Assembly: GCA_050732575.1 (NCBI GenBank)
Contig: JBOHRF010000014.1
Location: 1-43,238, forward strand
DNA from: JBBDWZ01 sp050732575
GTDB taxonomy: Bacteria > Gemmatimonadota > Gemmatimonadetes > Longimicrobiales > RSA9
Length of the DNA stretch: 43,238 nt
Direction of reading: 5' to 3'
The position numbers and the translations under genes were made by a program. Positions 16,281 to 24,293 of this stretch are shown piece after piece (position 1 is the stretch's first letter; each line of letters opens with the position of its first letter). The notes below the pieces were generated by a model. The model worked only from the letters and a program-made list of their open reading frames with translations, searched no databases and was not told where the DNA came from.

Positions 16281-17801
16281 TCAACGGCGCCCCTCTGAAC
16301 GTCGCTCCCATGGATATGCACCGCGCGGGAACGTCACACCCACCGCGAACTCTGCGTCATTCAGGTCGGACGGATCCGTGACCACACGCGCGTACAGGAA
16401 CGGGAACTGAAGGCGCACACCTACGTTCTGCTGAAAGGCGCGGTCTTCATTGAACGTCCACGCCATTCCGATGTGATGCAGGAGTTGGAGCCGGGGCAGG
16501 CCCAACACCGGCACCCGTAAGGCTGGCCACAACGGGATGCTGTATTTGCTCTCCACATAGGCCACGCGATCGCCGAAGAATTCGCCGATTTCGAACGTGT
16601 AGAGTGTTCCCGACCCGCCCAGCATGCTCCAGCGTTGGCGCGGCAACGAATCGGTGCCCAGCGGTCCCTGAAAGTATCCTTCGAGCTCGAGCGTGTGGTT
16701 GGCTAACGCCTGCATGGCCCATTCGGCCCAGACGCGGAATGCCCGGAAATCATGCTGGCCATCGAACACATCTGGACGTCCGACTTCAAGGCCGACGTCG
16801 TACTCGGCCTGTGCCTTGAGTCCCGTCCACTCTCCTCGGAGATTGAGGATCGCGCTGCTGATCACGCCTTCATCGATGGCCGGGTTGATGCGGAACGAAT
16901 CGGGCGAGAGCAGTACCCACGGATCACCGCGTAGTTGTGAGCGGGCATCCTCGCGTTGGCCGCGCAGCGAAAGCACTGCGTCGTGAGGCCCGCGCACCAA
17001 CTCCCGGCCCAGCACGATGTACTGGCGCTGCGCCTGGTAGTAGTTGCGATAGTCGCGGCCATGCCAGAGGAATGCAACCGTATTATCCAGATCACCGCGG
17101 ATCCACGCATCGTTGGTCCACGTTGTCTTCTCCGTACCCACGCCCACATGTGTGAGTCCGCGCCGCACGCGTAGTTCGGCGCCCCCCTGTAGCGCGTCCT
17201 CCCATTCTCCAATTTCGAAGCCGTACGCAGCCCACCCTTGCAGTTCCAGGCCGACGCGACCCATGGGTGGTGTAACCAGAACAACGCCCACATAGGGGCG
17301 GAAGCCCTCCACGCGATTGGCCTGCGGCGGCTTCAGAACGGGTCGGACATATTTGTGCTCGACATCGCCCACGATCGTGATGCGATCTTCTGCTTTTTCG
17401 ACGTGATACGGAGCCAGCGGATGATCGCTGAGGGAACCCGTGATGGTGGCCTGTTCGGACCGGTAGAACCCGCCACCAATGTTGGTCACATCGCCCATGA
17501 TGTGAGCCGTTGGGCGGGCGTACACGTTGGCATCGACAATGGCCAGGTGGCCGCGTACTACGCCCTCGATCACCAATCGATTGCCGAGCGTGAGCACGGG
17601 TCCAACCAGCGTATCCGTGCGTGCAATCACGGTGTCCCGGGAAAGCACCCGATAATCCGAATTTGCCAGGATGCCATCGAGCCGGGCATCCAGCCGCGCG
17701 GTTCCGCGTCCGGTGCGGCGTATTTGTTGAGCCTCTATCCCGCCCGCCCAGAGCATGGCGGTGAGCAGACCGAATTGAAGAGATCGCGTGAGTTGCATCA
17801 T
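16281..17801 (-). CDS. Exported protein: polymer-forming-like segment plus predicted outer-membrane beta-barrel
   Basis: I do not recognise a named family for the whole 506-residue protein. It has a signal peptide with likely cleavage at IEA|QQ (residue 24). Residues about 60-125 (TLGNRLVIEGVVRGHLAIVDANVYARPTAH in part, then IMGDVTNIGGG) look like stacked short beta-strands of a bactofilin or polymer-forming repeat. From about 165 on, alternating amphipathic strands rich in aromatic residues and ending in VGVTFPRGAYPW suggest a barrel. It would sit in the outer membrane. The ATG (17801) directly follows the stop of the amidotransferase gene (TGA-ATG); the second ATG at 17798 is equally possible. 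Location just before the LPS block suits an envelope role. Confidence in exported beta-rich nature is good, in function low. Confidence 0.75.
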   Translation of the reverse strand: MMQLTRSLQFGLLTAMLWAGGIEAQQIRRTGRGTARLDARLDGILANSDYRVLSRDTVIARTDTLVGPVLTLGNRLVIEGVVRGHLAIVDANVYARPTAHIMGDVTNIGGGFYRSEQATITGSLSDHPLAPYHVEKAEDRITIVGDVEHKYVRPVLKPPQANRVEGFRPYVGVVLVTPPMGRVGLELQGWAAYGFEIGEWEDALQGGAELRVRRGLTHVGVGTEKTTWTNDAWIRGDLDNTVAFLWHGRDYRNYYQAQRQYIVLGRELVRGPHDAVLSLRGQREDARSQLRGDPWVLLSPDSFRINPAIDEGVISSAILNLRGEWTGLKAQAEYDVGLEVGRPDVFDGQHDFRAFRVWAEWAMQALANHTLELEGYFQGPLGTDSLPRQRWSMLGGSGTLYTFEIGEFFGDRVAYVESKYSIPLWPALRVPVLGLPRLQLLHHIGMAWTFNEDRAFQQNVGVRLQFPFLYARVVTDPSDLNDAEFAVGVTFPRGAYPWERRSEGRR

Positions 17802-18380
17802 TCACCCAGAGCGAAGGAAATTCGCCACGATCTGCCGGCCACCCTGGCTGGCAATCGACTCCGGGTGGAACTGCACACCCCATACCGGAAATTCACGATG
17901 TCGCACCCCCTGGATCTCATCCTGCCAGTCGGCGTCTGCGGTCCAGGCAATCACTTTTAGTTCGGGCGGCACGCTGTCCGGTGCGATCACCAGAGAATGG
18001 TAACGGGCAACTTCCACGGGATCGGGCACACCGCTGAACAACTCGTCATCGGTGTGTGAAACACGGGAGAGTTTGCCGTGCATGATGCGGCGTCCTCGAA
18101 CAATGCGTGCGCCGTACGCGTCGCCGACCGCTTGATGACCCAGGCAAACACCGAGGATTGGAATGGTGGCACCGAAACGCCTGATACAAGCAACACTGAT
18201 GCCGGCTTCCGCGGGCGTGCACGGACCCGGTGAGATCACGATACGCTCCGGTTGCAGCTCTTCAATGGCCGCCAGGGACATCTGGTCATTGCGGTGCACG
18301 ATCGGTTCCCCACCCAGGGCGCCAATCAATTGCACCAGGTTGAAGGTGAAGGAATCGTAGTTGTCGATGACGAGAATCAA
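17802..18380 (-). CDS. Class I glutamine amidotransferase, anthranilate/aminodeoxychorismate synthase component II
   Basis: This 192-residue protein supplies ammonia from glutamine to a chorismate-using partner (TrpE or PabB). It opens with MILVIDNYDSFTFNLVQ, the standard TrpG/PabA start. The nucleophile is C79 in LGVCLGHQAVG and the partners are H172 and E174 in QFHPES. No trpE, pabB or other trp gene lies in the window, so it could serve tryptophan, folate or both. The start is TTG at 18380, fixed by homology of the first residues; the region just before it is one arm of a repeat rather than a visible Shine-Dalgarno. Confidence 0.88.
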   Translation of the reverse strand: MILVIDNYDSFTFNLVQLIGALGGEPIVHRNDQMSLAAIEELQPERIVISPGPCTPAEAGISVACIRRFGATIPILGVCLGHQAVGDAYGARIVRGRRIMHGKLSRVSHTDDELFSGVPDPVEVARYHSLVIAPDSVPPELKVIAWTADADWQDEIQGVRHREFPVWGVQFHPESIASQGGRQIVANFLRSG

Positions 18381-18381
18381 A

Positions 18382-18516
18382 CTAAAGGTGACGGTGAGGG
18401 TGACGGTGACAAGCGCTCTACGAACCGGAAATTAGAGCAGGCCGCGAAGCGGATCAACTGCACCGGGGATGGAACTCGTCCGGCCCATAACGTCACCGAC
18501 GCCGTCACATTTCCGT
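18382..18516. repeat. Intergenic palindromic repeat, copy 1 (GTGACGG family)
   Basis: This copy fills the 136-base gap between xerD and the amidotransferase gene. The plus-strand left arm (18384-18406) and the reverse complement of the right arm (18490-18512) match at 18 of 23 positions and share the core GTGACGG...GGTGACG. The right arm, read on the minus strand, starts ACGGAAATGTGACGG directly behind the xerD stop codon and closely matches the arms of the copy at 20501-20598. A short inner hairpin GCTCTA/TAGAGC (18415-18420 and 18433-18438) lies between the arms. No gene fits here. Confidence 0.75.
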
Positions 18517-19410
18517 TCATGCGCGTGGGTGGTACTTGCGGTGCACATCCTTCAAGTACTCTCGGTCCACGTGCGTATAGATCTGCGTGGTCGCAATGTC
18601 CGCGTGGCCGAGCATCTCCTGTACGGCCGCCAAATCAGCGCCGCCTTCCAGCAGGTGTGTGGCAAAGGAGTGCCGAAGCGTATGAGGCGTGACGCGCTTG
18701 GCGATCCCCACTGCGTTGACCTGCTTGCGCAGAATCTTCCACACGCCCATGCGTGTGAGGGGACGGCCCTGCGCATTGAGAAAGACGGCACCCGCGCTGT
18801 TGCCTTTGGCCATGCGTGGGCGGAGCTCGCGCAGGTACGTGTCCAGTGCGCGCGCAGCGCTACGGCCAACCGGCACCAGCCGTTCTTTTGCGCCCTTGCC
18901 CAGCACAGTGGCAAAACCCTCGCCCAGTTCCAGATCGCGCATTTGCAGTGAAGTGAGTTCGCTAACCCGTACCCCGGAAGCGTAGGCAAACTCGAGTAAA
19001 GCCTTGTCCCGCCAGTACATGCGGTCCCCCACCTCAGGCGCTTCCAGCAGCCGTTGCAGTTCACTGCGGGTCAATACGCCCGGCAAGCGGCGCCAGGTTC
19101 TGGGCAGTTCAACTCGTTCGCTGGGATCGCTGCTGAGCGCGCCTTCGCCCACCAGAAATGCGTAGTAGGTGTGCACTGCCGAAATACACCGTCGAATCGA
19201 GCTGGCTTGCAGCCCGGCATCTTTCAGGTTGTACGTGAAATCGCGCAGATCTGAGGGTGATGCGGCCATGGTACTGCTGATGCCGCGGCGCCCAAGAAAG
19301 TCAGCGAGCTTGCCGACATCGCGGGCATAGGCATCCAGCGTGCGCGCGGACAGACCACGCTCGAAGGCAAGGTAGTCACGAAAAGCGGCGAGGTGATTTC
19401 CAGTCGTCAT
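18517..19410 (-). CDS. xerD: Site-specific tyrosine recombinase XerD
   Basis: XerD, with XerC, resolves chromosome dimers at dif. The 297-residue product has an N-terminal SAM-like core-binding domain (about 5-90) and a catalytic domain with R148 (SGVRVSEL), K172 (LGKGAKER), H243 and R246 (HTLRHSFATHL), H269 (MLGHADIATTQ) and nucleophile Y278. All catalytic residues are present. The frame is open upstream to 19572, but the ATG at 19410 gives the family start (MTTGNHLAAFRDYLAFERGLS begins here) and an ATGA overlap with the DedA gene. A housekeeping Xer rather than an integrase is favoured by its length and the absence of mobile genes nearby. Confidence 0.93.
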   Translation of the reverse strand: MTTGNHLAAFRDYLAFERGLSARTLDAYARDVGKLADFLGRRGISSTMAASPSDLRDFTYNLKDAGLQASSIRRCISAVHTYYAFLVGEGALSSDPSERVELPRTWRRLPGVLTRSELQRLLEAPEVGDRMYWRDKALLEFAYASGVRVSELTSLQMRDLELGEGFATVLGKGAKERLVPVGRSAARALDTYLRELRPRMAKGNSAGAVFLNAQGRPLTRMGVWKILRKQVNAVGIAKRVTPHTLRHSFATHLLEGGADLAAVQEMLGHADIATTQIYTHVDREYLKDVHRKYHPRA

Positions 19411-20018
19411 TCCGTGCGCTGCCTGCGGGAGCGCCACCACCAGACAAGAAATGCCGCGAGCAGCACGCCGGCAATGATGGAGAGAACGGTGCTGAACCGA
19501 CTGAAGAAGGCGATGATCTCTTCCCAGTTGCGCCCGGCCGCGGCGCCCAGATATACGAGCGCGCCGTACCATATTGCCGAGGCGGTGGCCATGGGCAACA
19601 AGAGGCGGCGCAGCGGAACGTGAGTGACGCCGGCAAACACGGGGACCATGGCCCGAAACGCGGGCAGAAAACGACTGCCGAAAATGGCCAGCGGACCCCA
19701 GCGCTGATAAAACGTTCCGATCTGATCGAGTTGTTTGGGATGCAACAGCAGATGTCCGATGCGGGTCTGGAAAAAACCGCGTCCGTATTTGGCCGCCGCA
19801 TGGTAAACAACAATCGCAGCACCCACGTTGAAGGTCCAGGTCACGGCAAAGACGAGCCAGGGATTTGCGCGTCCATTCGCAGCCAGGAAGGCACCCAGAA
19901 GAACGAATGTGTCAGCCGGAACGGGCGGAACGAAATTTTCGATGGCAGCGCCCAGTCCAATGAACAGGTAGGTCAACCAGGGCGGCAGGTCCGCCAGCCA
20001 CTGCAGGAAGCCGGGCAC
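19407..20018 (-). CDS. DedA family membrane protein
   Basis: This 203-residue DedA/SNARE-associated protein has five or so hydrophobic segments. Family marks are ENFVPPVPADTFVLLGAF near the N-terminus and GSRFLPAFRAMVPVFAGVT in the middle, the glycine/arginine/proline pattern needed for undecaprenyl-phosphate or phospholipid transport in studied members. DedA proteins are linked to recycling of polyprenyl phosphate and membrane homeostasis. The start chosen is GTG at 20018, because GGAGG lies 7 bases before it (20030-20026); TTG at 20024 overlapping the ispF stop is possible. The C-terminus is Arg-rich (WWWRSRRQRTE). Confidence 0.88.
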   Translation of the reverse strand: MPGFLQWLADLPPWLTYLFIGLGAAIENFVPPVPADTFVLLGAFLAANGRANPWLVFAVTWTFNVGAAIVVYHAAAKYGRGFFQTRIGHLLLHPKQLDQIGTFYQRWGPLAIFGSRFLPAFRAMVPVFAGVTHVPLRRLLLPMATASAIWYGALVYLGAAAGRNWEEIIAFFSRFSTVLSIIAGVLLAAFLVWWWRSRRQRTE

Positions 20019-20020
20019 GC

Positions 20021-20500
20021 TCAATCCTCCAGCGCCGCAATGGCGACGACCGCGATGACCGCAACGCCTTCCCCCCGGCCGATCCAACCCATTCCTTCAT
20101 TGGTCTTGGCTTTGATGGAGATGTGGTGGTTGCCAACACCCAGCGTGCGCGCCAGTTGCGCGCGCATAGCGGGCACGTGCGCGCCCAGTTTGGGCGCTTC
20201 ACAGATCACGCTCACATCGACATTCACAACCTGGTAGTTCAGCTCTTCGAGTTTGTGATAGGCCTGTTGCAAGAGCTGCAGCGAGTCGGCGCCCCGCCAC
20301 TGCTCATCAGAGGGAGGAAAGTGCGTGCCGATGTCACCTAGCGCGGCCGCGCCCAACAACGCGTCCGTCACGGCGTGCGCGATCGGGTCCGCATCGGAGT
20401 GACCGCTGAGTCCAAGCGTATGAGGGATTTCCACGCCGCCCAGGATGAGTTTGCGGCCGGGCGCAAAGCGGTGAGAATCGTAGCCGATGCCGACGCGCAT
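20021..20500 (-). CDS. ispF: 2-C-methyl-D-erythritol 2,4-cyclodiphosphate synthase
   Basis: IspF forms the cyclic diphosphate in the non-mevalonate (MEP) isoprenoid pathway. The 159-residue protein has the zinc ligands D8 and H10 (IGYDSHRF) and H42 (ADPIAHAVTDAL), the conserved LSGHSDAD loop and the C-terminal IKAKTNEGMGWIGRGEG. Length is normal. The ATG at 20500 gives the typical start MRVGIGYDSHRF; the open frame reaching 20557 runs through the repeat and is not used. No ispD is adjacent, although ispD-ispF pairs are common. Isoprenoids feed both undecaprenyl carriers and menaquinone. Confidence 0.95.
   Translation of the reverse strand: MRVGIGYDSHRFAPGRKLILGGVEIPHTLGLSGHSDADPIAHAVTDALLGAAALGDIGTHFPPSDEQWRGADSLQLLQQAYHKLEELNYQVVNVDVSVICEAPKLGAHVPAMRAQLARTLGVGNHHISIKAKTNEGMGWIGRGEGVAVIAVVAIAALED
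20026..20030 (-). promoter_or_regulatory. Shine-Dalgarno of the DedA gene, decides GTG start
   Basis: GGAGG on the minus strand lies inside the last codons of ispF, 7 bases before GTG at 20018 and only one base before the alternative TTG at 20024. The spacing favours the GTG. Confidence 0.65.
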
Positions 20501-20599
20501 TTTAACGGAAAGGTGACCGGGACGGTGACGGAACTGCCAGCCGGTTGCACGAGGCAATCGATCCGTTTTTCGCCGTCACCGTCACCGTCGCCTTTCCGT
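20501..20599. repeat. Intergenic palindromic repeat, copy 2 (GTGACGG family)
   Basis: This copy fills the gap between mqnC and ispF. The left arm 20505-20531 and the reverse complement of the right arm 20573-20599 are both 27 bases long and agree at 24 positions, beginning ACGGAAAGG and ending GACGGTGACGG. The loop is 41 bases. On the transcript the first arm begins within the mqnC stop codon (TGACGGAAAGG) and the second ends five bases before the ispF ATG. The arms match those of the copy at 18382-18516, so the two are related. There is no T-run typical of an intrinsic terminator. Confidence 0.8.
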
Positions 20600-21801
20600 C
20601 ACGTGCAGCAGGGGCAGCCAGCATCGCCTTCCTGCACCAGGGAATAGTCCTGGTAACGCCGGGCGGGCTGGAAGCCCGCATCGGCAATCAAACGTCGTAT
20701 TTCGGTTTCGGGCATGATGAAATCCGTACCCGCGGCGCTCACCACGTTCTCTTCGATCATGAGCGAGCCGAAATCATTGGCGCCGAAGGTGAGAGCAAGC
20801 TGAGCCATCTTCGGTCCTTGCGTCACGTACGAGACCTGCACGTTGCGGAAATTGTCGAGGATGAGCCGACCCAGCGCAGTGACCCGCAAGTAGTCGAGAC
20901 CTGTGCCCAATGGCAGTGTCCAGTGCTGCATTTCCGTATGCAGCGGCTGGAAGGACCAGGCAATAAAGGCGGTGTAGTAGCCGCGGCCGCGCGCCAGGCT
21001 GCGCGCTTGCGCCGCGCGCAACTTGACCAGATGCTCCAGCCGGTCCTCCCAGCTTTCGCCTACGCCGTACATCATGGTCGCCGTGGTGAGCATTCCGGTC
21101 TCGTGGGCGGCCTCATGAATCTCCAACCAGCGCGTGCTACCGATCTTTTTGGGCGCAATCACAGCACGCACGGCATCCACCAGGATCTCCGCACCTGCGC
21201 CGGGCATGGAATCGAGACCCGCTTCATGCAGCTGACGCAGCACTTCGTCCAGCGGCAGCTTCGAGACCCTGGTCATCATTTCGATCTCGGAAGCGCTAAA
21301 ACCGTGGACATGGATGGGGTGGTGCTCCTTGATGTAGCGTAACAACTCCAAATACCAGTCCAACGGCAGGTACGGGTTGTGCCCGCCCTGCATCAAGATC
21401 TGAACAGCGCCCAGCGCCCTGGCCTGATCGATTTTGTCGCCGATCTCCTGGTAGGAGAGCACGTACGCTTCGTCGTCCTTCGGCCGGCGGTAAAAAGCGC
21501 AGAACTTGCAGTCCGTGACGCAGAGATTGGTATAGTTGATGTTGCGGTCTACGATGTAGGAGACCACATCCGGTTCTGCCTGTTCGAGCCGCAGCCCGTG
21601 TGCGCGTGCACCCAACTCGAGCAAGGGCGTTTGTTGTAGCACGTCCCGCCAATTCGAGATTTCGCTGGCGAACGGCCGGCCATCCACCGGCGCCGCCACA
21701 TAGCTGGGCTGCACGGCAGGGTGCGCAACACCTACCGCACCCAGCGGAGTGGGTTCGCGCCGTCGTGGCACCATGGTTGAAAGAACGGGAAGAGTCTTCA
21801 C
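20599..21801 (-). CDS. mqnC: Cyclic dehypoxanthine futalosine synthase (radical SAM)
   Basis: MqnC is the radical-SAM enzyme that cyclises dehypoxanthine futalosine in the futalosine route to menaquinone. The 400-residue product carries the canonical CX3CX2C cluster motif at C94, C98 and C101 (NLCVTDCKFCAFYRRP), preceded by DRNINYTN, then LMQGGHNPYLPLDWY and HGFSASEI, all MqnC traits. About 45 N-terminal residues before the conserved part are Pro/Arg-rich; the GTG at 21801 and the ATG at 21774 are both possible starts. It ends in a Cys-rich GCPCCT, an unusual tail. It follows mqnE by 27 bases. Confidence 0.93.
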   Translation of the reverse strand: MKTLPVLSTMVPRRREPTPLGAVGVAHPAVQPSYVAAPVDGRPFASEISNWRDVLQQTPLLELGARAHGLRLEQAEPDVVSYIVDRNINYTNLCVTDCKFCAFYRRPKDDEAYVLSYQEIGDKIDQARALGAVQILMQGGHNPYLPLDWYLELLRYIKEHHPIHVHGFSASEIEMMTRVSKLPLDEVLRQLHEAGLDSMPGAGAEILVDAVRAVIAPKKIGSTRWLEIHEAAHETGMLTTATMMYGVGESWEDRLEHLVKLRAAQARSLARGRGYYTAFIAWSFQPLHTEMQHWTLPLGTGLDYLRVTALGRLILDNFRNVQVSYVTQGPKMAQLALTFGANDFGSLMIEENVVSAAGTDFIMPETEIRRLIADAGFQPARRYQDYSLVQEGDAGCPCCT

Positions 21802-21828
21802 TTCAATCCCGGTCCGTTCCGCGCCCGG

Positions 21829-22986
21829 CTACCACTCGCGAATCTCGCGATACAGGGCATCCCGCTCTACCGGCCGTTTGCCCGCATCGCGAATCAGCCG
21901 GATGATCTCGGGCCAGGTCAGGCCTTGCGGTGTGCTGGCACCGGCTTCGTGATAGATCCGTTCGCGCACCACGGTGCCCTCCAGATCATCCACGCCAAAG
22001 TGCAAAGCCGCCTGGCTGATCTTTGGTGTGTTCATGATCCAGTGCGTCTTCACGTGCGGCACATTGTCCAGGAAGAGCCGGCCAGTGGCCAGATTCTTCA
22101 GATCATCGAAACCGGTAGTTGCGCTACCCAGGCGCCCGAGTTCAACGCCCAGTTCGTTGTTGTCCGGGTGATACGCGAGCGGAATGTAGGTCAGGAAGCC
22201 GCCGGTTTCGTCCTGCAGAGATCGCAACATTGACAAGTGCTCGACCCGATCGGCCAGGCTTTCTACGTGACCGTACAGCATGGTGCAATTGCTGGGAATC
22301 CCCAGGCCGTGTGCCGTACGGTGCACGTCGAGCCATTCCTCAGCCGCCAGCTTACGATCGGCAATGGTGGCGCGCACCCCTTTGCTGAAAACTTCCGCGC
22401 CCCCGCCCGGCATGCTGTCCAGGCCGGCCGCGCGCAACTGGATCAGCACTTCTAGGACGGACGTTTTTTCAAGACGTGCAAGGTGTGCAATCTCCACCGC
22501 AGTCAGCGCCTTGACCTCGACTCCCGGGTAGCGCTCCTTCAAGCCTCGAATCAGGTCCTGGTAGTACGACAGCCGCAACTTGGGGTGCAGGCCACCCACG
22601 ATGTGGAATTCGCGAATGGGCGTCTCACGGATCTGTTCGGCCTCTGCAAACGCCTCATCCAGCGTCATCGTGTACGCGCGTTCCTCCTTTGGCTTGCGCG
22701 CAAACGAACAGAAGACGCAGGTCGCGCGCAGGATGCACACGTTGGTGGGGTTGAGGTGCTGATTGGCCACGAAGAACACGCGGTCACCGTTCTTCTGGCG
22801 GTTCACCCAATCGGCCAGCGCCCCAATGGCAAGCAGGTCATTCGATGCAAAAAGAGCAACGCCATCTTCGATGTCCAGACGCTGCCCAGCGAGCACTTTG
22901 TCAAAGATCGGGGAAAGTCTTTCGTCGCGCGGTCGAACCGATGTGATTCCGTGCTCAGTGACCGGGACTTCCACGCCCGCGCCCAC
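21829..22986 (-). CDS. mqnE: Aminofutalosine synthase (radical SAM)
   Basis: MqnE adds the adenosyl radical to 3-[(1-carboxyvinyl)oxy]benzoate to give aminofutalosine. The 385-residue protein resembles MqnC in fold and has ANQHLNPTN, EFHIVGGLHPKLRLSYY, AAGLDSMPGGGAEVF and HWIMNTPKISQAALHFG. The cluster cysteines are C84, C90 and C93 (NVCILRATCVFC), that is CX5CX2C, not the usual CX3CX2C. The DNA reads cleanly in frame, so this is not an obvious frameshift. Start GTG at 22986 with GAGG a few bases upstream; GTG at 22974 is an alternative. mqnA, mqnB and mqnD are not in the window. Confidence 0.92.
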   Translation of the reverse strand: MGAGVEVPVTEHGITSVRPRDERLSPIFDKVLAGQRLDIEDGVALFASNDLLAIGALADWVNRQKNGDRVFFVANQHLNPTNVCILRATCVFCSFARKPKEERAYTMTLDEAFAEAEQIRETPIREFHIVGGLHPKLRLSYYQDLIRGLKERYPGVEVKALTAVEIAHLARLEKTSVLEVLIQLRAAGLDSMPGGGAEVFSKGVRATIADRKLAAEEWLDVHRTAHGLGIPSNCTMLYGHVESLADRVEHLSMLRSLQDETGGFLTYIPLAYHPDNNELGVELGRLGSATTGFDDLKNLATGRLFLDNVPHVKTHWIMNTPKISQAALHFGVDDLEGTVVRERIYHEAGASTPQGLTWPEIIRLIRDAGKRPVERDALYREIREW

Positions 22987-22994
22987 GCCGCGCC

Positions 22995-24266
22995 TCAGTT
23001 ACCCCGCCAGGCGCGCACAGCCAGGCAAACGTTGTGTCCACCAAAACCAAACGAATTGGAAAGGGCCAGGTTCACGCGCCGATCAAGGCGCTGATTGTGC
23101 GCGTAGTTCAGGTCACAGGCTGGATCCGGTGTCGTGAAGTTCGTGGTGGGCGGAATCACGCAATGTCGACAAACCAGCGCACTAATAACCGTTTCCACGG
23201 CTCCCGCTGCGCCCAGCAGATGACCCGTCATCGATTTGGTTGAGCCCATGACCAACCGGTAGGCGTGCTCACCGAATACCGCCTTGACGGCCAGGGTCTC
23301 GTTGAGGTCGTTCATGGGCGTGGACGTGCCGTGCGCGTTGATGTAGTCGACCTCGGTCAAGCTGACGCCCGCGTCCTGCAAGGCCGCTTTCATGGCCAAT
23401 TGAGCACCTGCTCCCTCGGGCGCGGGCGCAGTCAGGTGGTACGCATCCGCGCTTTGGCCGTAGCCAACGATTTCGGCCATCACGTCAGCCCCACGGCTGA
23501 GCGCGTGCTCCAGAGATTCCAGGATGATTATGCCCGAGCCCTCGCCCAACACGAAACCATCACGGGTGGCGTCGAAGGGCCGGCTGGCCGTGGCCGGCGA
23601 GTCGTTGCGCGAGGAGAGCGCCTTCATGTTGGTGAAGCCCGCAATTGCCATGGGTGTCACGGTGGCTTCGGCGCCCCCTGCAATCATGGCATCGGCATCA
23701 CCGCGCTGGACCAGGCGAAAGGCGTCGCCCACGGCGTGCGCACTCGAGGCGCAGGCCGACACGGTGCAGTAGTTCGGACCGCGCAGGCTGTAGCGCATCG
23801 ACACTTGGCCCGCTGCTATGTCGGGAATGAACATGGGAATGAAGAAAGGAGAGAGGCGCTTGGGTCCGCGTTCGAACATGACGCGCGCCTGCTCTTCGAA
23901 CGTGCCGATTCCGCCTATGCCGCTGCCGATTAACACACCGATCCGATCGCGATTCACACGATCCCACTGGGCGGCCAGACCGGACACGTTCACCGCCTCA
24001 TGCGCCGCTGCCAGAGCGAACTGCGCGTAGCGATCCATGCGCTTGGCTTCCTTGCGTTCCATGAAGTTCTCGGGCACAAAGCCCTTCACCTCCGCCGCAA
24101 AGCGCACGTCGAAGTCGGGCGTGACTTCGAATTGTCGGATCGGCGCCGCCCCGCTCACGCCATCCAGCAACGCCTGCCAGGTCGAACCCAGGTCGTTGCC
24201 GACGGGCGTCAGCATACCCGCGCCCGTTACAACGACGCGGTGGCCTTTGGTATTACGCGTTTCCAT
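22995..24266 (-). CDS. fabF: 3-oxoacyl-[ACP] synthase II
   Basis: FabF elongates fatty acids by condensing acyl-ACP with malonyl-ACP. The 423 residues carry the Cys-His-His triad: C172 (TVSACASSAHAVGDA), H312 (INAHGTSTPMND) and H349 (KSMTGHLLGAAG). The N-terminus METRNTKGHRVVVTGAGMLTPVG is typical. It follows acpP by 27 bases, the standard acpP-fabF pair. The ending NSFGFGGHNVCLAVRAW is the normal KAS II C-terminus. It acts in the cytosol with AcpP. Confidence 0.97.
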   Translation of the reverse strand: METRNTKGHRVVVTGAGMLTPVGNDLGSTWQALLDGVSGAAPIRQFEVTPDFDVRFAAEVKGFVPENFMERKEAKRMDRYAQFALAAAHEAVNVSGLAAQWDRVNRDRIGVLIGSGIGGIGTFEEQARVMFERGPKRLSPFFIPMFIPDIAAGQVSMRYSLRGPNYCTVSACASSAHAVGDAFRLVQRGDADAMIAGGAEATVTPMAIAGFTNMKALSSRNDSPATASRPFDATRDGFVLGEGSGIIILESLEHALSRGADVMAEIVGYGQSADAYHLTAPAPEGAGAQLAMKAALQDAGVSLTEVDYINAHGTSTPMNDLNETLAVKAVFGEHAYRLVMGSTKSMTGHLLGAAGAVETVISALVCRHCVIPPTTNFTTPDPACDLNYAHNQRLDRRVNLALSNSFGFGGHNVCLAVRAWRGN

Positions 24267-24293
24267 AAGGCATGCAACCGAACGTCGGACTGC

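Noticed and set aside
18517..19410. Tyrosine recombinase as a phage or island integrase
   Set aside because: Length, motifs and surroundings fit housekeeping XerD; no att-like repeats, tRNA or mobile genes are near.
20501..20557. Upstream extension of ispF through the repeat
   Set aside because: IspF proteins start at the MRVGIGYDSH position; the extension is only translated repeat arm.
20501..20599. Palindrome as a Rho-independent terminator
   Set aside because: The stem is long and GC-rich but the loop is 41 bases and no T-run follows on the transcribed strand.
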